Shown one piece after another: positions 16,713 through 24,230 of a DNA stretch of 64,000 nucleotides. Made by a program: the position numbers and the translations under genes. The first letter of the stretch is position 1. Each line of letters starts with the position of its first letter. Under the pieces are notes generated by a model that did not search any database, was not told the origin of the DNA, and was given only the letters and a program-made list of their open reading frames with translations. The DNA comes from a candidate division LCP-89 bacterium B3_LCP (GTDB taxonomy: Bacteria > Electryoneota > B3-LCP), in contig NJBN01000002.1 of NCBI GenBank assembly GCA_005223185.1, positions 519,036 through 583,035 on the forward strand, in the 5' to 3' direction.

Positions 16713-17549
16713 TTAATTTTCCGTGTCATCTATGATAGCGTTTACAGCCTGACTCCAGCCCAAATGTCCAGGATTTTTGGTAAAACGCAACCCGCGCTTT
16801 CCCACTTCACTGTCGAACTTGCCGTCCGGTTTTCGCAGTAATACTGGTTGGTCAACAGCGTGCAGCATGGGAGCATCGATGAAATTATCGCCTAAACCTA
16901 TGGTGATAATTTGCATCTGAGGGAATTCCTCACGGTATAGCTGCACCAAAAAACGAACTGCGCTGCCCTCATCATGATCACCTGTAATGATGTGATAGTT
17001 TCCCCGTGAAATGCAACGTAAGTTCATATGTTCAAGTTCTGCGTGAAAGCGGTGCATCTCATCTGCATCGCCTTCGAAGAGGATCGGTTCAGAGAACCTG
17101 CGCGCCTGTGCCGCACGAATCTCATCTAGGGAAAGTAAACCCATATCGGAAATTTGATCGGGAGACATTTCCGAAAGCCCTAAAACTTTGAAGCCGTTGT
17201 GTGTACGAAGGTCAGCCAGTTTTTCTAAGATAAATTCGTGCTTGACGCCGAACTCTATGATTTTGTAGTTTTCCACCGTATCCTGATAATTGAATTCCAC
17301 GCTGAATTCATCTTCGGGGATGTAAATAGCTCCCCCACTTTCAACGATGAGCGGACCCTTCAGGGACATTCGTTGCACGGTTGAAAATACTTCATCCGCG
17401 GTTCTGTCGGATGTGATAATCAGAGGAATCTTTTCCCCTTGCAGCCTTTCTATGGTGGAAAGGAGATCGTCAATGTCCGGCGCCTCCGGATTAAACATCG
17501 ATCCGTAAAGACCGGAAAAAACGATGAATTGCCTGTTATCAGTAACCAT
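16713..17549 (-). CDS. HAD-IIB protein like mannosyl-3-phosphoglycerate phosphatase, catalytic residues lost
   Basis: The 278-residue chain follows the mannosyl-3-phosphoglycerate phosphatase type of Cof/HAD-IIB fold over its whole length. Motif II (IITSDRT, about 45-51) and motif IV (GLGDNFIDAPML, D221 and D225) are kept. Motif I, normally DLDGTL with two catalytic aspartates, reads GLYGSM (residues 13-18): the nucleophile position is Gly13 and the acid/base is Tyr15. The motif III lysine of the usual DKG segment appears to be Glu194 (DHDEGSAV). Without the nucleophile it should not dephosphorylate in the usual way. The frame is clean and the gene has its own promoter, so it looks like a maintained binding or regulatory protein rather than a decaying gene. 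No synthase gene for the substrate is nearby. Confidence 0.75.
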   Translation of the reverse strand: MVTDNRQFIVFSGLYGSMFNPEAPDIDDLLSTIERLQGEKIPLIITSDRTADEVFSTVQRMSLKGPLIVESGGAIYIPEDEFSVEFNYQDTVENYKIIEFGVKHEFILEKLADLRTHNGFKVLGLSEMSPDQISDMGLLSLDEIRAAQARRFSEPILFEGDADEMHRFHAELEHMNLRCISRGNYHIITGDHDEGSAVRFLVQLYREEFPQMQIITIGLGDNFIDAPMLHAVDQPVLLRKPDGKFDSEVGKRGLRFTKNPGHLGWSQAVNAIIDDTEN

Positions 17550-17582
17550 GATTTTGCTTACTTATTTCTAATGCCATTGCTA

Positions 17583-17611
17583 TATATTACAAAAAAAAGC
17601 CAAAAAGTCAA
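17583..17611 (-). promoter_or_regulatory. Promoter TTGACT-16-TAATAT (approximate)
   Basis: TTGACT (17611-17606) lies on the minus strand upstream of the HAD gene; the best -10 is TAATAT (17589-17584) with a 16-base spacer, in a run of alternating T and A that makes the exact box uncertain. Confidence 0.5.
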
Positions 17612-17671
17612 GTTTTTACCCACCTTTTTTACTTATGGTCCTTGTCTGTAGTCGGAATTTCAGAAAAAGTC

Positions 17672-17700
17672 TTGCAGAAAGCCAAAAATTTTGATATTTT
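17672..17700 (+). promoter_or_regulatory. Possible lon promoter TTGCAG-17-TATTTT
   Basis: TTGCAG (17672-17677) and TATTTT (17695-17700) at 17 bases fit the window's promoter pattern loosely, about 35 bases before the lon start. No CIRCE or other heat-shock operator was recognised. Confidence 0.4.
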
Positions 17701-17734
17701 ATAATATCAAGAGAAGTTTTGAACTGAGATAAAA

Positions 17735-20101
17735 ATGACCCTTATAGACAAGCATAAAGAAGATCAACAAGGCTCTGTATTTGAATTTCCCCCACGGCTG
17801 CCGGTACTGCCATTACGAGACGTGGTGTTGTTTCCGGGAACAGTCTATCCCCTGCTCATAGGGAGACCTGCCAGCCTCAGAGTTATCGATGAAGCCATAG
17901 ATGAAGATAAACTGGTTCTACTGCTAAGTCAGAAAGATCCTGCGCAGGAAGATATAGACACGAAATCCCTTTTCCGCATGGGTGTTGTAGGTCGGATTAT
18001 TCAGTTACTGCGCTTACCTGCTGGGTTGACCAAGATATTGGTCGAAGCTATCGATCGAGCCAAAATAGACCGGATGACCAAACGCGAAGGTATCATCCAT
18101 GCCAGATTCCAAATTTTTATTCCACTGGAAGAGGAAGAGAAGAGAATAAAAGCGGGCTCAAGAAAGATAAAGGCTCTCTTTAGCGAATATATTGCCTTTA
18201 ATCGCAATCTTCCTGATGAACTGCTCCTGCCTTTAGATAGAATTCAGCATCCGCAGCAGATAGCTGACTATATCTCCGCCTACACTGAAACTGACTATCT
18301 GAAGAAACAACCCATTCTCGAAGCGAAGGATCTCAATCAACAACATCTGCTCATCACCAGTCTACTTAAAGAAGAGAATGAGATTTTAAAGCTGGAAAAA
18401 TCAATCGATTCGATAACACGGGACAAAATGTCCAAGTCGCAGCGGGTTTACTATTTGCATGAACAGATGAAAGCCATTCGCCGTGAATTGGGCGAGGAAT
18501 CTGATGAGGAAGAAGACGATTTAGTTGTAGAATACAAGGAAAAAATCCGTAAAGCCCGCATGACGGCAGAAGCTGAGGAGAAAGCTTACGAGGAGCTTGA
18601 GCGGTTGATAAATATGGCTGAGCTTTCACCTGAAGCCACCGTCGTCCGATCCTATCTTGATTGGTTATGTAGTCTTCCCTGGTCTAAACGAACCCGGGAG
18701 AACATCCACATAGAAAAAGCCCGTACCATCTTAGATGAGGATCACTACGGACTGGAGAAACCCAAGGAACGAATTTTAGAGCATCTCTCCGTATTAAAAC
18801 TGGTGAAAAACATAAAGGGTCCCATACTCTGTCTGGTGGGTCCACCGGGAGTGGGGAAGACCAGTTTGGGAATTTCCGTTGCCCGCGCTATGAACAGAAA
18901 GTTCGTGCGCGTTTCGTTGGGCGGCGTGAGAGATGAAGCGGAGATACGGGGACACCGGCGCACCTATATCGGTTCCCTGCCGGGTAGGATCATTCAATCA
19001 TTGAAGAAAGCAGGCTCCAGAAATCCCGTCTTCCTGCTTGATGAAGTTGACAAAATGAGTGCGGATTTCCGCGGAGATCCCGCTTCAGCGTTACTGGAAG
19101 CGCTTGATCCGGAACAAAATTCGGCATTTTTAGATCATTACTTAGACGTGGATTTTGATCTATCGCACGTACTGTTTATAACCACCGCCAATCATGAAGA
19201 TGGAATCCCGCCTGCTCTGTTGGATCGCATGGAAATCATCCGTTTACCCGGCTACCTGCGCAACGAAAAGCTTCACATCGCCAATATTTTCCTGCTCCCC
19301 AAGCAGATGAAAGCCAACGGTTTGAAAAAGGGGCAGCTTGAAATTACCCGGCAGGCTATGCTTCACATCATCGATGAATACACTCGTGAAGCAGGAGTTC
19401 GTGAACTGGAGCGGTACCTGGCTAAAATATGCCGCAAAGTTGCCCGGAAAACCGTGGAGAAAAAAAGCACATCAAGCACCAGGTTGAAGCTGTCCCATCT
19501 TCGCGGCTATTTAGGTGTGCCGCCCTATCCGGACAGAAAACTATCGAAGGGCAGTAAAGTGGGGCGCGCTACCGGCTTAGCCTGGACGTCGGTCGGAGGG
19601 GATATACTTTCCGTGGACGTGGCGCTTTTGCAGGGTAAGAGTGGGTTGATCATGACCGGCAGGCTGGGCGATGTGATGAAAGAGTCCGCACGAGCAGCTC
19701 TGTCTTATCTTCGCAAGCATGCGGAAACTTTGGGGATTGATAAGGACGCTTTTCGTGGTCGTGAAGTACACCTGCATATTCCTGAAGGCGCTGTGCCTAA
19801 AGACGGTCCTTCTGCAGGTATCACCATTGCGGCGGCATTGTATTCAGCAGCATCGGGAAAACCTCTGCCGCAGGACGTTGCCATGACTGGCGAAATTACT
19901 TTAAGAGGTGAGATTCTTGCCATTGGTGGTTTAGCGGAAAAACTGATTGCAGCTAAACGCAACAGCATCAAAAAAGTCCTGATACCTCTGGAAAACCTCC
20001 CCCAGTTATCTGAAGTTTCATCCGAAGTGAAGCGCGGGTTGAACGTCACGCCTATAGAAAACTTAGATCAACTCTGGTCTATCCTGGTGCCCGGCGAATG
20101 A
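17735..20101 (+). CDS. lon: ATP-dependent Lon protease (LonA)
   Basis: This 788-residue protein has the full LonA layout: N-terminal substrate-binding domain (about 18-205), coiled-coil linker (about 205-310), AAA+ module with Walker A GPPGVGKT (369-376), and C-terminal serine protease. The catalytic dyad is Ser693 (PKDGPSAG) and Lys736 (GGLAEKL), 43 residues apart as in E. coli Lon. It degrades misfolded and short-lived regulatory proteins in the cytoplasm. The preceding Shine-Dalgarno is weak. Its TGA overlaps the ATG of engB (ATGA), so the two are co-translated. Confidence 0.98.
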   Translation: MTLIDKHKEDQQGSVFEFPPRLPVLPLRDVVLFPGTVYPLLIGRPASLRVIDEAIDEDKLVLLLSQKDPAQEDIDTKSLFRMGVVGRIIQLLRLPAGLTKILVEAIDRAKIDRMTKREGIIHARFQIFIPLEEEEKRIKAGSRKIKALFSEYIAFNRNLPDELLLPLDRIQHPQQIADYISAYTETDYLKKQPILEAKDLNQQHLLITSLLKEENEILKLEKSIDSITRDKMSKSQRVYYLHEQMKAIRRELGEESDEEEDDLVVEYKEKIRKARMTAEAEEKAYEELERLINMAELSPEATVVRSYLDWLCSLPWSKRTRENIHIEKARTILDEDHYGLEKPKERILEHLSVLKLVKNIKGPILCLVGPPGVGKTSLGISVARAMNRKFVRVSLGGVRDEAEIRGHRRTYIGSLPGRIIQSLKKAGSRNPVFLLDEVDKMSADFRGDPASALLEALDPEQNSAFLDHYLDVDFDLSHVLFITTANHEDGIPPALLDRMEIIRLPGYLRNEKLHIANIFLLPKQMKANGLKKGQLEITRQAMLHIIDEYTREAGVRELERYLAKICRKVARKTVEKKSTSSTRLKLSHLRGYLGVPPYPDRKLSKGSKVGRATGLAWTSVGGDILSVDVALLQGKSGLIMTGRLGDVMKESARAALSYLRKHAETLGIDKDAFRGREVHLHIPEGAVPKDGPSAGITIAAALYSAASGKPLPQDVAMTGEITLRGEILAIGGLAEKLIAAKRNSIKKVLIPLENLPQLSEVSSEVKRGLNVTPIENLDQLWSILVPGE

Positions 20102-20703
20102 AAACCAGCATGGAAGCCACTTTTGTGGGGGCTTCGATGAATCCCAACGTACTGCGCCGTAATCCCCTGCCGGAAATTATCTTTTTAGGGCGATCCAATG
20201 TCGGAAAGTCATCGCTGATCAACTGCCTGGTCAACAGGAAAAAGCTCGCCAGAACCAGTTCCACGCCGGGGAAAACCCGGCTATTTTTCTTCTATGAAGT
20301 TGACCAGAAGTTCCTGTTTGTAGATCCGCCCGGTTACGGATATGCCAAGGTTTCCCAATCCCTGCGGGGACGCTGGATGAAGGAGATGGAACGCTACTTA
20401 CGGAAAGCAGAGATGCTGTTAGGAGTGGTGCTCATCATGGATATCCGCCATGCCCCGACTGCTATCGATCGTGATATGGCTCTCTGGCTGGCAGAGAGCC
20501 GCATTCCTGCCATATACGCCTTGAATAAAGCTGATAAACTATCCCGCAAGCAGCGCATAGAAGCATTGAACCGCATCAGCGGCGAGCTTGACTTCGATGG
20601 CGCTGGAGAGATCGTGCCCTTCTCATCTCAGTCCAAAGATGGACGCGATGAACTCTGGAGGATTTTGAACAACTGGATGGAGGGTGACAGAAACGGCGAA
20701 TAA
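20098..20703 (+). CDS. engB: Ribosome biogenesis GTP-binding protein EngB (YihA/YsxC)
   Basis: This 201-residue GTPase of the TrmE-Era-EngA-EngB group carries G1 GRSNVGKS (31-38), the EngB-type G2 STPGKT, G3 DPPGYGYAKVS and G4 NKADK. It is needed for late assembly of the 50S subunit in other bacteria. Length and motif order match the family. The start ATG overlaps the lon stop. No terminator was found after it; the next 320 bases hold no gene. Confidence 0.96.
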   Translation: MKTSMEATFVGASMNPNVLRRNPLPEIIFLGRSNVGKSSLINCLVNRKKLARTSSTPGKTRLFFFYEVDQKFLFVDPPGYGYAKVSQSLRGRWMKEMERYLRKAEMLLGVVLIMDIRHAPTAIDRDMALWLAESRIPAIYALNKADKLSRKQRIEALNRISGELDFDGAGEIVPFSSQSKDGRDELWRILNNWMEGDRNGE

Positions 20704-21026
20704 TTCAGGTTTATTTTTTGGTGATGCTGATTTTTCGTGCTGGGCTGATGTCAGATGTGGCGGTCAGAATGTGGCGGACAGATTTGGACGACTTTTTTGT
20801 CAGTGTGTAGAGCGGGTGGTTTTACAGGGTATTTTACAGGGTATTTTAGTGAGTGTGGGGACGGATAAAAGGAATTGAGTGTTGTATATAAAGGGCTATA
20901 TATATAATATACGATACAATTCTCGAAAAGTCAAGGGGAGAGAGGGGGAATTGGGAACGAACCAGAACATCAAGCTATCCCGGCTACCCGCGAGGTGAGA
21001 ATTTTTGTGTTTTTTATTATTTTAGC
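20704..21026. other. Gene-free spacer between engB and accessory unit
   Basis: No gene is supported here. A 64-codon open frame at 20684-20878 runs through a tandem 12-base repeat (TTTTACAGGGTA twice, near 20819-20843) and has no homology I can recognise. The stretch also contains a minus-strand promoter (20934-20906) and a copy of the CCCGGCTACCCGC repeat (20971-20991). Confidence 0.55.
20906..20934 (-). promoter_or_regulatory. Orphan promoter TTGACT-17-TATATT facing engB
   Basis: TTGACT (20934-20929) and TATATT (20911-20906), 17 bases apart, match the window's promoter pattern perfectly but read leftward into the gene-free DNA and the antisense strand of engB. No gene follows on that strand, so it may make a non-coding or antisense RNA or be a relic. 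Confidence 0.5.
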
Positions 21027-21055
21027 TTGACAAAGTGATTGCTTCTTGGTATATT
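21027..21055 (+). promoter_or_regulatory. Promoter TTGACA-17-TATATT of the accessory unit
   Basis: A consensus -35 TTGACA (21027-21032), a 17-base spacer and TATATT (21050-21055). Transcription would start near 21062, giving a leader of about 140 bases before the first gene at 21204. The strength of the match suggests constitutive expression unless the leader or an operator acts on it; no clear operator palindrome overlaps it. Confidence 0.75.
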
Positions 21056-21203
21056 ATGGTAAATTGTGGGATCAGTCAGGTGCTGAGAAGTGATAGTATA
21101 AGAATAGCCGACAAGGTATACCTACTATTCGCATAAGTGGGGACAGGAAATGAAGCCGATGTGGTGTGATAAATGCCAAATTATCAATACTTAGGTTTAT
21201 AAA

Positions 21204-21764
21204 ATGATCTCAAAGACAAGCATACGATCTTCCGGACCAATCGAAAATGGGCTTGATATAGTACTGACACTTCTCTATGCGCCAGGTGGCAGCGGACAAA
21301 AGTGCGAGCCAGTGCGAGGTATTACTCGTTTGCAGAAACTGTTGTTCTTGCTATGGAAGGAAGGTGCCTTTTATGAAGACATTCCAAACCTTTACAATTT
21401 TAAAGCTTACGACTTTGGACCATGCTTGGATGATATATATGATGACCTCGATTTTGCCGAAGACATCGGGCTAATTTATGTTAGCGAAGTGCCTTCTGGC
21501 AACGAGTATGAGGGTGGCGACGAGGATGCGTTTCTGGAGGATTTTGGTTTTAACTTGGTCAAGCGATCAACGCGAAGAGATTTCGAACTTACAGAAGCAG
21601 GGCGGGAGGCTGCAAGAGATATCTACGAAAATCTCGACACCGAACGGTGTCAACGACTTGAACAGATTAAGCGCAGGTTTAATTTCATGCCGTTCTTCGA
21701 CCTGCTGAGGTACGTGTACCGTAAATATCCTGTCTTTGCAAAAAAATCGGTTCTTTCCCTATGA
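21204..21764 (+). CDS. Winged-helix protein, Panacea/YwgA-like, gene 1 of accessory unit
   Basis: This 186-residue protein shows ITRLQKLLFLLWKEGAFYED (about 40-60), then FKAYDFGPCLDDIYDDLDFAEDIGLI (about 65-92), a layout known from YwgA and the Panacea (DUF4065) antitoxin-like domain: an L-Q-K-L helix followed by a [YF]DFGP turn. The C-terminal FELTEAGREAARDIYE and VYRKYPVFAKKS segments also recall that group. Panacea domains act as antitoxins or regulators in several systems, including phage-associated ones. It begins the unit, has a long leader, and overlaps gene 2 as ATGA. Function is inferred only from this resemblance. No toxin homologue is obvious among its partners. Confidence 0.6.
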   Translation: MISKTSIRSSGPIENGLDIVLTLLYAPGGSGQKCEPVRGITRLQKLLFLLWKEGAFYEDIPNLYNFKAYDFGPCLDDIYDDLDFAEDIGLIYVSEVPSGNEYEGGDEDAFLEDFGFNLVKRSTRRDFELTEAGREAARDIYENLDTERCQRLEQIKRRFNFMPFFDLLRYVYRKYPVFAKKSVLSL

Positions 21765-22321
21765 ACGAATTTATAATCGACAATAAGGAAGTTCTATCGA
21801 TTTGCACCTCACTGGCAATAATGTTACTATCTTTGGCCTTCGGTGGGATTCTCGCATGGCGCCACAAGATATGCCTAGAATATGAGAGCCAGAAGAATGT
21901 TGCTATTAGCATTCTCAACGACAGGTTTGTGCAACGTACAAGTGTCCACTATTCAGACATCGAGGAAGAACGGGAGCGAGATAAAACCTCCATTGAAGAG
22001 ATCTACAAGCGACCAGGGCAGCAACAGCTCGTACGAGAACTTGGAAGGGATCTTGAGGATCAAAACCGTGTGAAGCGTTACTTTCGTTGGCTTGTTAAAG
22101 TTAGCGGAGCTTCGTTCGGATTTCTCTGGGCTGCAATAATATTGATAGTGGTTGCAGTTGCACTTCTTTGGGCTGAATCACCCTTTGCAGTGTGGGTAAT
22201 ATGGTTACTTCTTCTAGGGACACTGCTGGTTGGATTTTTCTCGTCTATCACAGCAATGTGGATGCTCGACGGCCGATTCTTTAAGCTGGTTCACCGCGTT
22301 ATTGAACCTGAGGGGGAATGA
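21761..22321 (+). CDS. Triple-spanning membrane protein, gene 2 of accessory unit
   Basis: This 186-residue protein has one hydrophobic helix near 10-29 (VLSICTSLAIMLLSLAFGGI), a charged cytoplasmic or periplasmic central part rich in Glu/Arg (about 45-105: DIEEERERDKTSIEEIYKRPG), and a hairpin of two helices near 112-135 and 138-162. I recognise no family. Small membrane proteins of this layout often act as effectors or anchors in defence operons, which is a context inference only. It overlaps gene 1 and is followed after three bases by gene 3. Confidence 0.6.
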   Translation: MNEFIIDNKEVLSICTSLAIMLLSLAFGGILAWRHKICLEYESQKNVAISILNDRFVQRTSVHYSDIEEERERDKTSIEEIYKRPGQQQLVRELGRDLEDQNRVKRYFRWLVKVSGASFGFLWAAIILIVVAVALLWAESPFAVWVIWLLLLGTLLVGFFSSITAMWMLDGRFFKLVHRVIEPEGE

Positions 22322-22324
22322 GGC

Positions 22325-22840
22325 ATGCCAAGAAAGCCATTAAAGGTGGTATTTAGCAGAGAAGTGGATATGTACTTGCCGCTGCTTAAGCTCTTTTCGA
22401 GTGTCGGACTGACTGTTGGGGAAGTACCATTTTTTGGAAAGCGAATCGATCTGCTTTTCGGAACACCATCGCTATTGAGCCTATATGCAGTTGAGACAAA
22501 ATTGCTTGACTGGCGGAGCGCCTTCAAGCAAGCCGCTCTGAATCAGCTCGCTGTTCAGCGGTCGTACATCGCTGTTCCAAGGAGACTCGCGACACGTCTC
22601 GCGGAGCAAGAAGAGGATCTGTTTAAAAAATATGATGTTGGCCTAATAGGAGTTGCCGAGTCCGCTAAAGTCCTTATTCCGCCTAATAAAAACGGATGTT
22701 TCAGCCCACGCCATTATCGCGTTCTCAAAGAGACGTTGAAAAGAACGCAACACAAGAAATCCAGCAAAATAGGAGTCGTAGCTGATGCCATTGCCGATCG
22801 CTCCAAAGCCCTGGTCGTTCTACAGGCTGGGACCGACTAA
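22325..22840 (+). CDS. PD-(D/E)XK nuclease-like protein, gene 3 of accessory unit
   Basis: This 171-residue protein matches the core of a PD-(D/E)XK fold: an N-terminal helix with E13, then GKRIDLLFG with D42, a strand LYAVETKLLDW giving E57 and K59, and a helix with Gln69, Gln74 and Gln78 (KQAALNQLAVQRSYIAVP). The D-x14-E-x-K spacing fits metal-dependent nucleases, and the motif appears complete, so it is predicted to cut or nick nucleic acid. The C-terminal third is basic. No DNA-binding domain is attached. It may also act on RNA. The end overlaps gene 4 by 56 bases. Confidence 0.6.
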   Translation: MPRKPLKVVFSREVDMYLPLLKLFSSVGLTVGEVPFFGKRIDLLFGTPSLLSLYAVETKLLDWRSAFKQAALNQLAVQRSYIAVPRRLATRLAEQEEDLFKKYDVGLIGVAESAKVLIPPNKNGCFSPRHYRVLKETLKRTQHKKSSKIGVVADAIADRSKALVVLQAGTD

Positions 22841-24074
22841 GGAAAAGGAACTTTTTAAGCGTCATCGGGACACATATGATGGTGTGGTAATTCCTGCACA
22901 CATTGCGTCTTACTATTCCACCTTTTGCGCTGAGTTCGTTGGTTCACTTCGTAAACCCTACTTTATCGATCCAATGACGTACATCTTTTCCAACGATCCG
23001 TCGCACCTCAAACGATTTGTAAAGGTCAAGGGTACGGGCCGCACAGAGCGGGACGGAGTGGGGCGCAAGAAGAAGGGCGACATTAAGCGTTCCTACTCAA
23101 AGCTGATCGATGACGTATACCAAGGGATAGTCAAAGCGGCGGTCGCTAATGACCGGTCGCTAGTGCCGGCCGACTTCACTGATGCCTCCATGAGCCAATT
23201 CGTCCAAAACGTGCTGGACTTCCAAAGAACAAGGCTGGTAGCTATCCCTGACAAATACAAGAAGTATGAGAAATATGTCCAGAAAGCGGATAAGCCAATG
23301 AGTATATCGGGTAACCTGCCCATGTGTCTTGTCGCGCCATACTTCCCAACGGCGACTTTGCACTCGCGAGGTTGGCATTCAACCAATCTTCAGCTGGTCC
23401 GGCAGGCCAAGGCGATGGCCGGCGGACTCCCCATCTTCGCTATGATCCTTGCCAGTCCCCATGTACTGGACAAAGACGTGAGGCAGATCGCCGCCGATTA
23501 TATAGCCACCGAAGTGGACGGATTCCTCTTGTGGCCGGATGGCTTCTCAAGCGACCAAGACCCGGCCGCGCTCCGCGTCGTCTTCAACGCGGTTGATGAA
23601 CTTAGCAGAAATGGCAAGCCGGTCATCCTTATGTACGGCGATGCGTTTTCGCTCGTACTGCACTATGCGGGCTTATCCGGCTTCGCTTGTGGAATCTGTT
23701 ACGGGGAACACAAGCTATCAACCCTGGATATGGATGTAGAAGGAGCGATTCCGCCACGTTATTACGTGCGAAGGCTCAAGAAGAAGTACGTTATCGATCC
23801 CGAGGCGATGCGTATAAGTATCGAACAGTATCCTGACCTTGTGTGTAACTGCGCTATCTGCCAGCGCAAGCCTGATCCCGCGACCTTGGACGATACCGAT
23901 TCTCGTGAGCATTTTATGTTGGTTCGATCCGCTGAGATTAACGAGCTCCGCGACGGCCTCTCACAGGCGGAATTTGCTGCAGCTCTGGACGAAGCATATC
24001 AACTTCACTGCAATGACCCACTCCTCCAGCCAATTACTCGCCTACGAAATTGGGTCTCCTTGTTGTCCTCCTGA
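22785..24074 (+). CDS. TIM-barrel protein with transglycosylase-like zinc knuckle, gene 4 of accessory unit
   Basis: This 429-residue protein looks like a TIM barrel: alternating strands such as DGVVIPAHI, PYFIDPMTYIF, MCLVAPYFP, LPIFAMILASP, VDGFLLWPDGF and SGFACGICYGEH. Near the end comes CNCAIC (354-359) with His376 17 residues later, resembling the CxCx2C...H zinc site of queuine tRNA-guanine transglycosylases and their DNA-modifying relative DpdA. The TGT catalytic aspartates are not obvious, so the match is partial and the enzyme could be a distant relative or a different zinc barrel. The start at 22785 has AGGAG nine bases upstream; it overlaps gene 3 by 56 bases. Base composition looks G/C-richer than in genes 1-3. 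It may have been acquired separately. Confidence 0.5.
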   Translation: MPLPIAPKPWSFYRLGPTKEKELFKRHRDTYDGVVIPAHIASYYSTFCAEFVGSLRKPYFIDPMTYIFSNDPSHLKRFVKVKGTGRTERDGVGRKKKGDIKRSYSKLIDDVYQGIVKAAVANDRSLVPADFTDASMSQFVQNVLDFQRTRLVAIPDKYKKYEKYVQKADKPMSISGNLPMCLVAPYFPTATLHSRGWHSTNLQLVRQAKAMAGGLPIFAMILASPHVLDKDVRQIAADYIATEVDGFLLWPDGFSSDQDPAALRVVFNAVDELSRNGKPVILMYGDAFSLVLHYAGLSGFACGICYGEHKLSTLDMDVEGAIPPRYYVRRLKKKYVIDPEAMRISIEQYPDLVCNCAICQRKPDPATLDDTDSREHFMLVRSAEINELRDGLSQAEFAAALDEAYQLHCNDPLLQPITRLRNWVSLLSS

Positions 24075-24107
24075 TTCGCTAACCATGCGGGTACAATTTA
24101 AAAGTGC

Positions 24108-24138
24108 TGTCAGACGCCCTCGTCTGACAGTTTTTCTG
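24108..24138 (+). terminator. Rho-independent terminator of the accessory unit
   Basis: A perfect 10-bp stem CTGTCAGACG / CGTCTGACAG (24108-24117 and 24122-24131) with a CCCT loop is followed by TTTTTCT. It lies 33 bases after the stop of gene 4. Confidence 0.9.
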
Positions 24139-24230
24139 GATTCCGGGTCTTCGTCCGGAATGATAATTCCTGTTCCCACCTAAATTCCAAATTCTGCATT
24201 CTCCATTCAAAATTCTACATTCCCTATAGC

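Noticed and set aside
20684..20878. 64-codon plus-strand open frame after engB
   Set aside because: It overlaps engB's end, runs through a 12-base tandem repeat, and its protein has no recognisable features.
21204..24074. Naming the accessory unit as a Dpd system
   Set aside because: Only the zinc-knuckle resemblance of gene 4 points that way; no DpdB-type ParB, no Dpd helicase-like or 7-deazaguanine synthesis gene is present in the window.
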